Below are positions 16,152 to 24,000 of a DNA stretch of 35,533 bases, one piece after another. The notes under the pieces are model-generated. The model was not told the origin of the DNA. It saw only the letters and a program-made list of their open reading frames with translations, and did not search any database. The stretch's first letter is position 1; every line of letters starts with the position of its first letter. The stretch lies in NCBI GenBank assembly GCA_035493835.1, contig DATJHO010000120.1, forward strand, positions 1 through 35,533. The letters run 5' to 3'. This DNA comes from DASZTU01 sp035493835 (GTDB taxonomy: Bacteria; Pseudomonadota; Alphaproteobacteria; Rhizobiales; Devosiaceae). The position numbers were made by a program, and so were the translations under genes.

Positions 16152-17600
16152 ATGACTGCAGCATCAAAATTCGAGCGCGCCACGCCGGAATCGCAGGGCG
16201 TCGACTCGGCCGCGATCAACGCGCTTGTCGAGGCGGCCAACCAGTACGCCTTCCACAGCCTGATGGTGGTGCGGCATGGTAAGGTCATCGCCGAAGGCTG
16301 GTGGTCGCCCTATACGGCCGACGAGCCGCACATGATGTTCTCGGTCTCGAAATCGGTGACGGCAACCGCCATCGGCATGCTTGTTGCCGAGGGCAGGGCG
16401 AGCCTCGACGAGGAGATCACGGCCGTCTTCCCGAACATCGCGTCCGACGAGGACAAGCGCAACATGCAGGGCGTCAAGGTGCGGCACCTGCTCGCCATGG
16501 CGACCGGGCACGCCGTCGACACGATGGAGATCATGCGCGCCCTGCCGCGCGAGGATTGGGTCAAGATTTTCTTCGGCATTCCGATCGAGTACCCGCCGAA
16601 CACGCACTTCCTCTATAATTCCGGCGCGAGTTATGTGCTGGCGGCCATGATCACCGCCCGCACCGGCATGTCGGTGAAGGAATATCTCGAGCCGCGCCTG
16701 TTCCAGCCGCTCGGTATCACCAACGCGCCGTGGGAGAAGAACCCGCGCGGCATCAATTTTGGCGCGTCGGGCCTACGGCTGACGACGGAAGACCTAGCCA
16801 AGTTCGGCCAGCTCTACCTCAACGAGGGCGTTTGGGGGGGGAAGCGTATCCTGACGGAAGCCTGGGTCGCTGAAGCTACCGCCAAACAGGTATCGAACGG
16901 CACCGATCCCACCCACGACTGGTCGCAGGGCTATGGCTTTCAGATCTGGCGCTCGCGGCACAATTCTTATCGCATGGACGGTCGCTACGGTCAGTTTGCG
17001 CTGGTGCTGCCCGAACAGGACATGGTCATCGCCATCACCGCCGGAGTGACTAACAACCGGGTCGTGCCCGATTTCATTTACGAGCACCTGCTTCCGGGCG
17101 TGAAAGTCGGCCCCTTGCCCGAGAATGCGACCGCGCAGGCCCGGCTCAAGGATGCGCTCGCCTCGCAGATGGTGGCGCTGCCGGCGTTCCTCCCAACCGA
17201 TCCGTCGCTTGCGACCCAGGTCAACGGTCGCAAGATTACGCTTTCCTACAATCTCATAGGCGCCTCGGCGGTGACGCTGTCCTTTTCGGCCAACTCTATC
17301 GACATGAATGTCGAACGCCGCGATGGCGGCGCCGAGTTGCTCCCCGCAGGCCGCACCGCCTGGCTCCCCGGCCTGACCCATATGTGGCCGCATGAGGAGA
17401 TGCAGCAGGCAAGGCTCGAAAGCCGGGCCGGGTGGACCGATGCGCGCACCCTCGAGATCAGGCAGCAGTGCATCGAGACGCCGTTCTCACGCAACTGGAA
17501 GCTCGAGTTCGACGGCCCCGACAAGGTCACCGTGTCGGTTGGGCTGGACAATGGTTTCTGGGTCGAACGGACCGAGGTGCTCGCCGGCGAGCTGTCATAG
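16152..17600 (+). CDS. Serine hydrolase, beta-lactamase family (6-aminohexanoate-dimer-hydrolase type)
   Basis: This 482-residue protein of the beta-lactamase/esterase superfamily has nucleophile motif S-V-S-K in MMFSVSKSVTATAIGMLVAE and a second motif YNSGASYVLAAMI. The wider layout (WSPYTADEPHMMFSVSKS, NPRGINFGASGLRLTTEDLA) resembles nylon-oligomer hydrolase-like and EstB-like enzymes. A C-terminal extension of about 130 residues (after FIYEHLLPG) is beta-rich and probably an accessory domain. There is no signal peptide, so it is likely cytoplasmic. It directly follows the permeases (four-base gap), suggesting that it hydrolyses an ester or amide on the imported molecule. It is not a close copy of the serine hydrolase at 2197. 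The substrate is unknown. Confidence 0.9.
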   Translation: MTAASKFERATPESQGVDSAAINALVEAANQYAFHSLMVVRHGKVIAEGWWSPYTADEPHMMFSVSKSVTATAIGMLVAEGRASLDEEITAVFPNIASDEDKRNMQGVKVRHLLAMATGHAVDTMEIMRALPREDWVKIFFGIPIEYPPNTHFLYNSGASYVLAAMITARTGMSVKEYLEPRLFQPLGITNAPWEKNPRGINFGASGLRLTTEDLAKFGQLYLNEGVWGGKRILTEAWVAEATAKQVSNGTDPTHDWSQGYGFQIWRSRHNSYRMDGRYGQFALVLPEQDMVIAITAGVTNNRVVPDFIYEHLLPGVKVGPLPENATAQARLKDALASQMVALPAFLPTDPSLATQVNGRKITLSYNLIGASAVTLSFSANSIDMNVERRDGGAELLPAGRTAWLPGLTHMWPHEEMQQARLESRAGWTDARTLEIRQQCIETPFSRNWKLEFDGPDKVTVSVGLDNGFWVERTEVLAGELS

Positions 17601-17949
17601 GGGTGAGATCGGAATCAGCCTCCATGATCTCGGTGCCGCCAAGCAAGGCGCCCGAGCGGGCGCGACTTCGCCACGTTGTCGTGGGAGCGTTGGGCCTGGA
17701 CTTTGCACCCTCCTGTGAGTGGCTCTAGGAGCCATTTTGCTGGTGCCTATTTTTTGCGCGCGGGCGTCTCGGGCAGCACCGGTTCCGAGCAGACGGCCCG
17801 CGAGATAGCTTCGAAGTTCGACCTGACGCTTGTCGGCGCAGGCGTCCCAGGTCGCCGGTTATGTCGTCAATCTCTCGCGCGATGACACGATTGGCGGACG
17901 CATCTGAAGTGCATCGCCTACCACAACACCGACCGACCCGGTGTGTGCG

Positions 17950-18215
17950 CTTTGGGCGGTGGGCTCCACAGATCGCTGCAACACACACGTTCTTGGCCGT
18001 TCGTTGAGCTGGCGTGCGATCGCTGAGCTTTGCCTGTCCGTGCTTGGCGCGGCAATCAATTGGTGTTTTCGTTCGAGCCCCGCTGCCAAGGCGATCAAGG
18101 GTCGCAGGAGTAGATCCCGACGTCGGTGGCCAAAGTCAGTCGCTGATGATCGGCAAGCTCTTTGCCTCTGTCCCAAGTCAGCGATTGATAGAGGTCGCCG
18201 GGTAGCGGCTATTGC
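17950..18215 (-). pseudogene. IS30-family transposase, C-terminal remnant
   Basis: The minus strand reads SLTWDRGKELADHQRLTLAT then DVGIYSCDP, a stop, SPWQRGSNENTN, a second stop and, after a shift of frame, SAIARQLNERPRT. This is the unmistakable end of IS30 transposases (T-W-D-R-G-x-E, C-D-P-x-S-P-W-Q-R-G-x-N-E-N-T-N, L-N-x-R-P-R-K). Two in-frame stops and at least one frameshift show that it is dead. The N-terminal part is missing. The rest of 17601-18371 holds no recognisable gene. The fragment separates the first and second sugar-importer loci and ends about 150 bases before the second LacI gene. Confidence 0.88.
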
Positions 18216-18339
18216 CAAGCCGGCCCCATGCGGGATGCCATATTCGCATCCGCCAGGCGATCAAGAACGCCGCCGCCGCAATTACGACCTGAAAATGCAG
18301 AGGACCCGACGTGCGATGGCAGCACAAGAAATCAATTTG

Positions 18340-18351
18340 CAAATCGATTTG
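18340..18351. promoter_or_regulatory. Candidate LacI-type operator, CAAATCGATTTG
   Basis: This perfect 12-base palindrome ends 20 bases before the start of the LacI gene at 18372. It shares the AAATCGATT core with the sites at 11200 and 12844 but differs at the flanking bases (C/G in place of G/C). Autoregulation of the lacI-importer operon is the simplest reading. Confidence 0.5.
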
Positions 18352-18371
18352 GAGCGCGGTACGGATTTGAA

Positions 18372-19376
18372 ATGAGCACGATTTCTAAGGTCGCGGAGCG
18401 GGCCGGAGTATCGCGGACGACGGTATCGCACGTGATCAACCACGCCGACCGGGTATCGAAGCCGCTGCGCGAACGCGTGCAAAGGGCCATCGACGAGCTG
18501 GGCTACGTTCCGAACCGCCAAGCGCAGAGCCTCAGGACCGGACGCACCAACCTTGTCGCCATGCTGATCCCGGACATCCTCAACTCCTTCTACACCGCAC
18601 TGGTGAAGACGGCGCAGATGGAGCTGGAAGCGGCGGGCATCGATATGCTCATCATCAATACGGATGTGCCGAGCGGAAATTCGCAGAAGCTCGGCCAGGA
18701 GTATCTGCGCCAGATCCGGAGCAAGGGAGTCGACGGCATGATCGTTGGCGACTTCGCCCTGCACGGTCTGCACGATGAGCTGACGCGGATCGATTTTCCC
18801 GCGGTGTTCATCGGCGACTTGCCCAACCGGGCCGTCGACAGCGTCGAAGTTGACGATTTCGGTGGCTGCTACGCTATGGGCGCGCATCTGGCCAAAAAGG
18901 GACACCGGCGCGTCGCCCACGTCACCGGGCCGGCATTTTTCAAGGAGGCGATGTCGCGCGCCGCCGGGTTTGAGCAGGGCCTGGGTGATAGCGGTGCGCC
19001 GCCAATTGCGAGCCTGCGATATGAAGGCACTTACCTGCCGCCCGCGGGGCAGGAAGCGGCGCGCTGGATCCTGGACATGCCCAGGGAGGAACGGCCGTCG
19101 GCAGTATTTTTCGCCAGTTACCTGATGACATCCGCGGCTTTGGCCGAGTTCTACGACCGCGGTCTGCGCGTACCGGACGATATTGCGGTCGCGACCTTCG
19201 ACGATCTGCCGCATCTGCAATATGTGCGGCCACGGCTGACGCGCGCAGGCACCAATCCGGCCGAATTGGCCAGCCGAGCCGCCCAGATGCTGCTGGAGCG
19301 ACTCGGTGGAAAATACGATGGCCCACCACGCCGGGAAATCGTGCCGCATAAGCTGATCATCGAGGATACCGCCTGA
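18372..19376 (+). CDS. LacI-family transcriptional regulator
   Basis: This 334-residue regulator begins MSTISKVAERAGVSRTTVSH, a standard LacI helix-turn-helix, followed by the hinge region YVPNRQAQSLRTGRTNLVAM. The effector-binding domain runs from LIPDILNSFYTALVKTAQME to the C-terminal HKLIIEDTA. I place the start at 18372 because translation further upstream runs into insertion-sequence debris. The ribosome binding site there is weak. It heads the operon with the Tat-exported binding protein, two permeases and the GH172 protein. A strong hairpin between it and the binding-protein gene probably keeps regulator and transporter at different expression levels. Confidence 0.92.
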   Translation: MSTISKVAERAGVSRTTVSHVINHADRVSKPLRERVQRAIDELGYVPNRQAQSLRTGRTNLVAMLIPDILNSFYTALVKTAQMELEAAGIDMLIINTDVPSGNSQKLGQEYLRQIRSKGVDGMIVGDFALHGLHDELTRIDFPAVFIGDLPNRAVDSVEVDDFGGCYAMGAHLAKKGHRRVAHVTGPAFFKEAMSRAAGFEQGLGDSGAPPIASLRYEGTYLPPAGQEAARWILDMPREERPSAVFFASYLMTSAALAEFYDRGLRVPDDIAVATFDDLPHLQYVRPRLTRAGTNPAELASRAAQMLLERLGGKYDGPPRREIVPHKLIIEDTA

Positions 19377-19381
19377 GCAAG

Positions 19382-19417
19382 GTGCCGTGGCGGGACGGGG
19401 AGGTCCGGCCACGGCAC
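19382..19417 (+). terminator. Strong hairpin between lacI and the binding-protein gene
   Basis: GTGCCGTGGC (19382-19391) and GCCACGGCAC (19408-19417) are perfectly complementary. The stem continues inward with GGAC/GTCC past a single G-G mismatch, leaving a six-base loop. No T-run follows, so it may act as an intercistronic stem, an attenuator or a partial terminator rather than a full terminator. It lies five bases after the lacI stop and 37 bases before the next start. Confidence 0.6.
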
Positions 19418-19453
19418 AGCAACCGATTGACAATCTCAAAGGGAGGAGAACCC

Positions 19454-20818
19454 ATGAGCAACAATAAAGAGAAACCATCGCGATGGTCCCGCCGGGCAAT
19501 CCTGCAGGGCGGCGCGACCTTCACCGCTGCCGGCGCACTTGGCGGCATCACCGGCTTTCCGTTCGTCAGCCGACTGAGCGCTCGGGCAGCCGATAGCTCG
19601 CCACTCGATTTCTGGAATTTCTATGCGCCGGGCGGCGAGGTGAAAACCCAGGTCGACTGGTTCCTCAAGATGGCGGACGACTACAACAAGAGCCACGACG
19701 TCAAGGTCCAGCTCGATTACGTGCCGAACACCGACTACATGAACGGCAGCAAACTATCGACCGCATTCGCCTCGGGGCAGGGGCCCGACATCTTCCTGAT
19801 CTCGCCCGGCGATTTCCTCCGCTACTACAATGGCGGCGTCCTGCTCGACCTCACCCCCTATATATCGCCCGAGGCGCAGGCCGATTTCCCAGAGGGCGTG
19901 ATCGCCAGCCGCAAGGTCGACGACAGGATCTACGGCATCCCGATGGAACTGGAGCCGATGGCTTTCTACTATTCCAAGAAAGCCTTCGAGGACGCCAAGC
20001 TCAACGAGAACGACATTCCCAAGACCTGGGATGAACTCCTCGAAGTCGGCAAGAAGCTGACCACATCCGACCGCTACGGCCTGGTTTTCGAAACCACCCC
20101 TGGCTACTACCAGAACTTCACGTGGTATCCGTTCATGTGGCAGGGCGGCGGCGATTTCCAGAGCGCCGACGGCAAGAGCGCCTTCGACTCGCCGGCAACG
20201 GTTGCCGCGCTGAAGCTCTGGCAAGACGCGATCAACTCCGGCGCCGCCCCGCGGCAGTTGCTGGGCGGAGGTGGCGGTGATGTCGCAGCCATGCTGGGCT
20301 CGGGCTATTGCGCGATGCAGAATGTCGGCATCTGGGGCATTTCTGCCATGGACAACAACGCCAAGGACGTCCCCTATGGCATCTTCAAGCTGCCGACCCC
20401 GCCGGGTGGCAAATACGTTACCGTCGGCGGCGGCTGGGCCTTCGTGGCCAACGCCAAGGGCAAAAACCCCGAGGCGGCCGGCAAGTTCATCGCCTGGGCG
20501 CTCGCGTCGATGGACAAGGATTCCATCCAGCGCGTGGTGGATTGGTGCACCGTCGCCAAGTCCGACATGCCGACCCGCGCCAGCGCGCTGAAACAGGGCT
20601 CTGCGGAATTCGACAAGGGGAACCTCGCCCTCTTCGCCAAAGACATCCTGCCCGGCACCCGCGGAGAGCCCCGCTTGCCGCCGGAGGTCTACAAAATCAT
20701 CTCCGACGCCATTCAGCAGACCCAGCTCGGCGGCGCCGATCCGCAGGCTACGGCCACTGCGGCCAGCAAGCAACTCGATGCGTTCCTTTCGACGTACAAG
20801 GGCGCGCCGATGCTGTGA
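19454..20818 (+). CDS. Sugar ABC importer, Tat-exported periplasmic binding protein (family 1)
   Basis: This 454-residue SBP family 1 receptor starts at ATG 19454 with GGGAGGAG just upstream. The leader has a twin-arginine motif, S-R-R-A-I-L in RWSRRAILQGGATFTAAGAL, then a mild hydrophobic stretch and cleavage near S-A-R-A-A/D. It is therefore probably folded before export by Tat, unlike the two other sugar-binding proteins here. The mature protein has FWNFYAPGGEVKTQVDWFLK, the family pattern GQGPDIFLISPGDFLRYYNG and MELEPMAFYYSKKAFEDAKL. It belongs to the operon of the LacI regulator upstream. The GH172 hydrolase at the operon's end suggests a fructo- or arabinofuranoside ligand, but that is inference. 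Confidence 0.94.
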   Translation: MSNNKEKPSRWSRRAILQGGATFTAAGALGGITGFPFVSRLSARAADSSPLDFWNFYAPGGEVKTQVDWFLKMADDYNKSHDVKVQLDYVPNTDYMNGSKLSTAFASGQGPDIFLISPGDFLRYYNGGVLLDLTPYISPEAQADFPEGVIASRKVDDRIYGIPMELEPMAFYYSKKAFEDAKLNENDIPKTWDELLEVGKKLTTSDRYGLVFETTPGYYQNFTWYPFMWQGGGDFQSADGKSAFDSPATVAALKLWQDAINSGAAPRQLLGGGGGDVAAMLGSGYCAMQNVGIWGISAMDNNAKDVPYGIFKLPTPPGGKYVTVGGGWAFVANAKGKNPEAAGKFIAWALASMDKDSIQRVVDWCTVAKSDMPTRASALKQGSAEFDKGNLALFAKDILPGTRGEPRLPPEVYKIISDAIQQTQLGGADPQATATAASKQLDAFLSTYKGAPML

Positions 20819-20849
20819 TGGCGAATTCGGGCGGCTTGAGCTGTGGCCC

Positions 20850-20894
20850 ACCCTCATCCGCCCGTCGGGCACCTTCGCCCCGAAGGGGAGAAGG
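20850..20894. repeat. Palindromic rhizobial-type intergenic repeat (first unit)
   Basis: The sequence begins with CCCTCATCCGCCCGTCGGGC, then ACC, and carries the palindrome CCTTCgCCCCgaaGGGGagaAGG. This layout (CCCTCATCCG..., then CCTTC-CCCC/GGGG-AGAAGG) is the pattern of the abundant RIME/REP-like intergenic elements of rhizobia. It lies 30 bases after the binding-protein stop and can form a stable RNA stem there. Confidence 0.6.
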
Positions 20895-20924
20895 ACGATG
20901 GTTGGAGCATGGTTCGTGCCAACC

Positions 20925-20973
20925 TTCCCTCCCCCCCTTGCGGGAGAGGGGGGGCCGACAGAGGGTGAGGGGG
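20925..20973. repeat. Palindromic rhizobial-type intergenic repeat (second unit)
   Basis: TTCCCTCCCCCCCTTGCGGG followed by AGAGGGGGGGCC and a trailing GAGGGTGAGGGGG is the other half of the same type of composite element (CCCTC-CCCC/GGGG-AGAGGG ... GGGTGAGGG). A third short inverted repeat (TCCCTCCCC...GCGGAGGGA, 21011-21034) follows. Together they fill the space between the binding protein and the first permease of this operon. Confidence 0.55.
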
Positions 20974-21064
20974 CCGCATACGCAGCGTCCGTGGCCCTGC
21001 CCCCCCTTGATCCCTCCCCTCATACGCGGAGGGAGACGATGGGACCACGAGCGTCGGATTTTCC

Positions 21065-22009
21065 ATGGCAACTGATACCAACATCTCCACCAAAGCGATC
21101 GTCCGCCCCCGCGCCCCCGGCCTCAGCGCGCGAAAACGCGAGATGATCGCCGGTTACCTCTTCATCCTGCCCGACGCGCTGGGGCTGCTGGTCTTCGTCG
21201 GCGTGCCGATGTTGCTGGCGCTGACCATCGGCTTCTTCGACGTCAATGGTTTTGGCACCTTCACTTTCATCGGTCTCGCCAACTACCGGCGGATGATGGG
21301 AGATCCGCTGTTCTGGCAATGCATGAAGGTGACCGCGCTCTACGTTGTGCTGCTGGTGCCCTCTCTCTACATCGCGGGGCTCGGCCTGGCGCTGCTGGTG
21401 CAGAAGACAAACCGCTTCAACACCGTGATGCGCTCGCTGTTCTTCGCGCCGCAAATGGTCAGCCTGGTCGTCATCGCGCTGATCTGGCAGTTTCTCAGCG
21501 CCGACAAGATCGGCATGCTTGCCCGTCTGTTCACTTTCCTGGGTCTCGGCGGCGTATCGCTTCTCGGCAGCCCCAATCTGGCGCTCTACACTACCGTGTT
21601 CGTCAGCGTCTGGTTCCTGATGGGCTTCTACATGCTGATCTTCCTCGGCGGCCTGCAGGACATTCCCCGGCAATACTACGAGGCGGCCAAGATCGACGGC
21701 GCCAGCGCGGTCGAGAGTTTCTGGCACATCACCATGCCGCTGCTCCGGCCGACCAGTTTTTTCGTGCTGCTCGTATCGCTGGTCGCCGCCGTCGCCGGTT
21801 CGCAGGCCTTCGACCTCATCTTCGTGATGACCAAGGGGGGGCCGGCCAATGCCACCTCGGTGATGATCACCTACATCTACCAGCAGGCCTTTCAGTACAG
21901 CGCCTTCGGCTATGCGGCCGCCATGGCCTCCATTCTCGTGGTCATCCTGCTGCTGCTGACGGGCGTGTTGTTCCTCCTGACGCGGGGCGGGCGCTTCGAC
22001 AATGAGTAA
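21065..22009 (+). CDS. Sugar ABC importer permease (MalF/UgpA-like)
   Basis: This 314-residue permease begins MATDTNISTKAIVRPRAPGL; the first membrane helix is GYLFILPDALGLLVFVGVPM. The coupling loop QYYEAAKIDGASAVESFWHI followed by TMPLLRPTSFFVLLVSL is a classical EAA motif. Its own ribosome binding site is poor. A strong GGAGGGAG upstream instead serves an out-of-frame ATG at 21039. Its stop region overlaps the start of the second permease by eight bases. It works with the Tat-exported binding protein; no ATPase is encoded in this operon. Confidence 0.94.
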   Translation: MATDTNISTKAIVRPRAPGLSARKREMIAGYLFILPDALGLLVFVGVPMLLALTIGFFDVNGFGTFTFIGLANYRRMMGDPLFWQCMKVTALYVVLLVPSLYIAGLGLALLVQKTNRFNTVMRSLFFAPQMVSLVVIALIWQFLSADKIGMLARLFTFLGLGGVSLLGSPNLALYTTVFVSVWFLMGFYMLIFLGGLQDIPRQYYEAAKIDGASAVESFWHITMPLLRPTSFFVLLVSLVAAVAGSQAFDLIFVMTKGGPANATSVMITYIYQQAFQYSAFGYAAAMASILVVILLLLTGVLFLLTRGGRFDNE

Positions 22010-22841
22010 CGTCGTGCTGTTCTCCCGCAGCCAGGTCAACCTTGTGCGGCTGGTCTGGATGCTGGTGGCACTGATCCTGGCGCTGATGACGATTTTCCCG
22101 CTGCTGTTCATGGTGTCGATCGCCTTCAAGGGACCGGCCGAGGTATTCCAGCCCAATCTGGTGCCCAAGGCGCCGACCTGGAACAACTTCGTCTATGTGC
22201 TGACCGAGGTGTCGTTCGTCCGCTACCTGCTCAACACTTTTTTCGTTTCGGCCGTGGTGACGGTGCTGGCGCTGTGGTTTCACACCATGGCCGGTTACGC
22301 GCTGGCCCGGCTCCGGTTTCCGGGCCGCGAGACGATCTTCGTGCTGATCTTTTCGACTTTCCTCGTCTCGCTGCCGGTGATCATCGTGCCCCTGTTCATC
22401 CTGGTGCGGACGATGGGGATGCTCAATTCCTATGCCGGCCTGATCGTCCCCTCGATCTTCAACGCCTTCGGCATTTTCCTGCTGCGGCAATATTACCTGT
22501 CGCTGCCGCGTGAGTTGGAGGAGGCGGCGGTGATCGACGGCGCCGGCTACTGGCGCATCTACTGGAGCGTGATCCTGCCGCTGAGCAAGCCGATCGTCGC
22601 CTCGCTCGCGATCCTGTTCTTCCTCGCCAACTGGAATTCGTTCCTCTGGCCGCTGACCGTGGCCTCTGACGATAAGCTCTGGGTCGTGCAGGTCGGCATA
22701 GCCAACTTCAAGAGCCAGTATTCGGCATCCTGGAACTATATCATGGCCGCCTCGACGATAGTCGCAGCGCCCATGCTCATCCTCTTCGTGATCTTCCAGC
22801 GTCAGATCATGGAATCCATCAAGACCAGCGGCCTCAAATGA
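22002..22841 (+). CDS. Sugar ABC importer permease (MalG/UgpE-like)
   Basis: This 279-residue permease of the MalG class starts MSNVVLFSRSQVNLVRLVWM, overlapping the preceding gene by eight bases. The first helix is LVALILALMTIFPLLFMVSI. The coupling loop ELEEAAVIDGAGYWRIYWSV, then ILPLSKPIVASLAILFFLAN, is intact, and it ends at QIMESIKTSGLK as is typical. It is the partner of the permease at 21065. The GH172 gene begins 25 bases later. Confidence 0.95.
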   Translation: MSNVVLFSRSQVNLVRLVWMLVALILALMTIFPLLFMVSIAFKGPAEVFQPNLVPKAPTWNNFVYVLTEVSFVRYLLNTFFVSAVVTVLALWFHTMAGYALARLRFPGRETIFVLIFSTFLVSLPVIIVPLFILVRTMGMLNSYAGLIVPSIFNAFGIFLLRQYYLSLPRELEEAAVIDGAGYWRIYWSVILPLSKPIVASLAILFFLANWNSFLWPLTVASDDKLWVVQVGIANFKSQYSASWNYIMAASTIVAAPMLILFVIFQRQIMESIKTSGLK

Positions 22842-22866
22842 GCCGCCACGACCATCAGGGAGCAAA

Positions 22867-24000
22867 ATGACCACCAGCTTTTCCGGGCTCGGCTCGAACC
22901 TCGGCAATCTCTATCGGCTCTCCTCAGCTAGGACCCGTTCCATCTCGCCGGAGAACCTCACCGGTGAAAAGGGCAAGGGCGGTATGGCGATCGAGGGCAC
23001 CGGCGCTATCCACGCACGTGGCCTGGGGCCCGATGGCTCTGGCCTAGGCTGGAAAGTCTCCCCGTCGATCCGCATCGAGCCGGGCGAGACCCGCGTGCTC
23101 GCCGATATCACCGGAATGGGCGCTATTCAGCAGTTCTGGTTGACCACGGCCCACCTCAGGTGGCGCGACCTGATCCTCCGCATCTACTGGGATGATCAAG
23201 AGAACCCTTCGGTTGAAGCGCCGATCGGCGACTTCTTTTGCTCCGGCTGGAACCAGTTCGCCCAGGTTTCATCGCTGGCGGTCTGCGTCAATCCCGGCCG
23301 CGCCTTCAACTGTTACTGGGAGATGCCATTCAGAAAACGCGCCCGGGTCACCATCGAAAACCGCGACCCGGAAAACATCGGCATCATCTACTACCAACTC
23401 AACTACACCCTGACCGAGGTGCCGGAGGACGCGGCCTATTTCCACGCCAAGTTCCGCCGCACCAACCCGCTGCCGTTCCAGGAGGACTACATCATTGTCG
23501 ACGGCATCAAGGGCCGCGGCCAGTATGTCGGCACCTATATGGCTTGGGGCGTCAACAATGCCGGCTGGTGGGGCGAGGGCGAGATCAAATTTTTCATGGA
23601 CGGGGACAAGGAGTTTCCGACCATCTGCGGCACCGGTACCGAAGATTATTTCTGCGGCGCCTATAATTTCGATGGCGGCGTCGTCGACGAGACTATGGAC
23701 AGCCGCTACCGCGAGTTCACCTCGCCCTATTCCGGCATGCCGCAGGTGCTCAGGCCCGACGGCACGTACCGCAGCCAGCAGCGTTTTGGCATGTATCGCT
23801 GGCACCTGACCGACCCGATCCGCTTCGAAAGCGATCTTAAGGTCACCATCCAGGCGATCGGCTGGCGCACCGAAAAGCACGATCGCCGCCGCTACCTGCC
23901 GCTTCAGGACGATATCGCGTCGGTCGCCTTCTGGTACCAGACCCTGCCAGCCGTGCCGTTCGAGCCGCTGCCGGACCGGGACTATCTCGAGGTAATTTGA
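22867..24000 (+). CDS. DUF2961 / GH172-family glycoside hydrolase
   Basis: This 377-residue DUF2961 protein belongs to the family now classed as GH172, whose studied members act on alpha-D-fructofuranosidic or D-arabinofuranosidic links (for example difructose dianhydride I or D-arabinan). Landmarks are KGGMAIEGTGAIHARGLGPD, the GMGAIQQFWLT strand, NAGWWGEGEIKFFMDGD (Glu 237/239) and CGTGTEDYFCGAYNF (Glu 259). The GEGE and GTGTED glutamates are the likely catalytic pair, judged by motif only. There is no signal peptide, so cleavage should be cytoplasmic after import by the operon's ABC system. It starts at ATG 22867 after AGGGAG. It is the last gene of the operon. The exact substrate cannot be fixed from sequence. 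Confidence 0.92.
   Translation: MTTSFSGLGSNLGNLYRLSSARTRSISPENLTGEKGKGGMAIEGTGAIHARGLGPDGSGLGWKVSPSIRIEPGETRVLADITGMGAIQQFWLTTAHLRWRDLILRIYWDDQENPSVEAPIGDFFCSGWNQFAQVSSLAVCVNPGRAFNCYWEMPFRKRARVTIENRDPENIGIIYYQLNYTLTEVPEDAAYFHAKFRRTNPLPFQEDYIIVDGIKGRGQYVGTYMAWGVNNAGWWGEGEIKFFMDGDKEFPTICGTGTEDYFCGAYNFDGGVVDETMDSRYREFTSPYSGMPQVLRPDGTYRSQQRFGMYRWHLTDPIRFESDLKVTIQAIGWRTEKHDRRRYLPLQDDIASVAFWYQTLPAVPFEPLPDRDYLEVI

Noticed and set aside
15272..16288. A 338-codon minus-strand open frame rich in Arg, Asp and His
   Set aside because: It is a mirror of the permease gene; the composition is typical of antisense translation of a membrane protein.
2197..17600. The two serine hydrolases (2197 and 16152) as a recent duplication
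   Set aside because: They differ in length, in the second and third motifs (YSD/HTG versus YNS and no HTG) and in their C-terminal parts; they only share the superfamily fold.
19431..19440. TTGACA near 19431 as a promoter for the Tat-exported binding protein
   Set aside because: Only about 15 bases separate it from the start codon, too short for a -10 box and leader.
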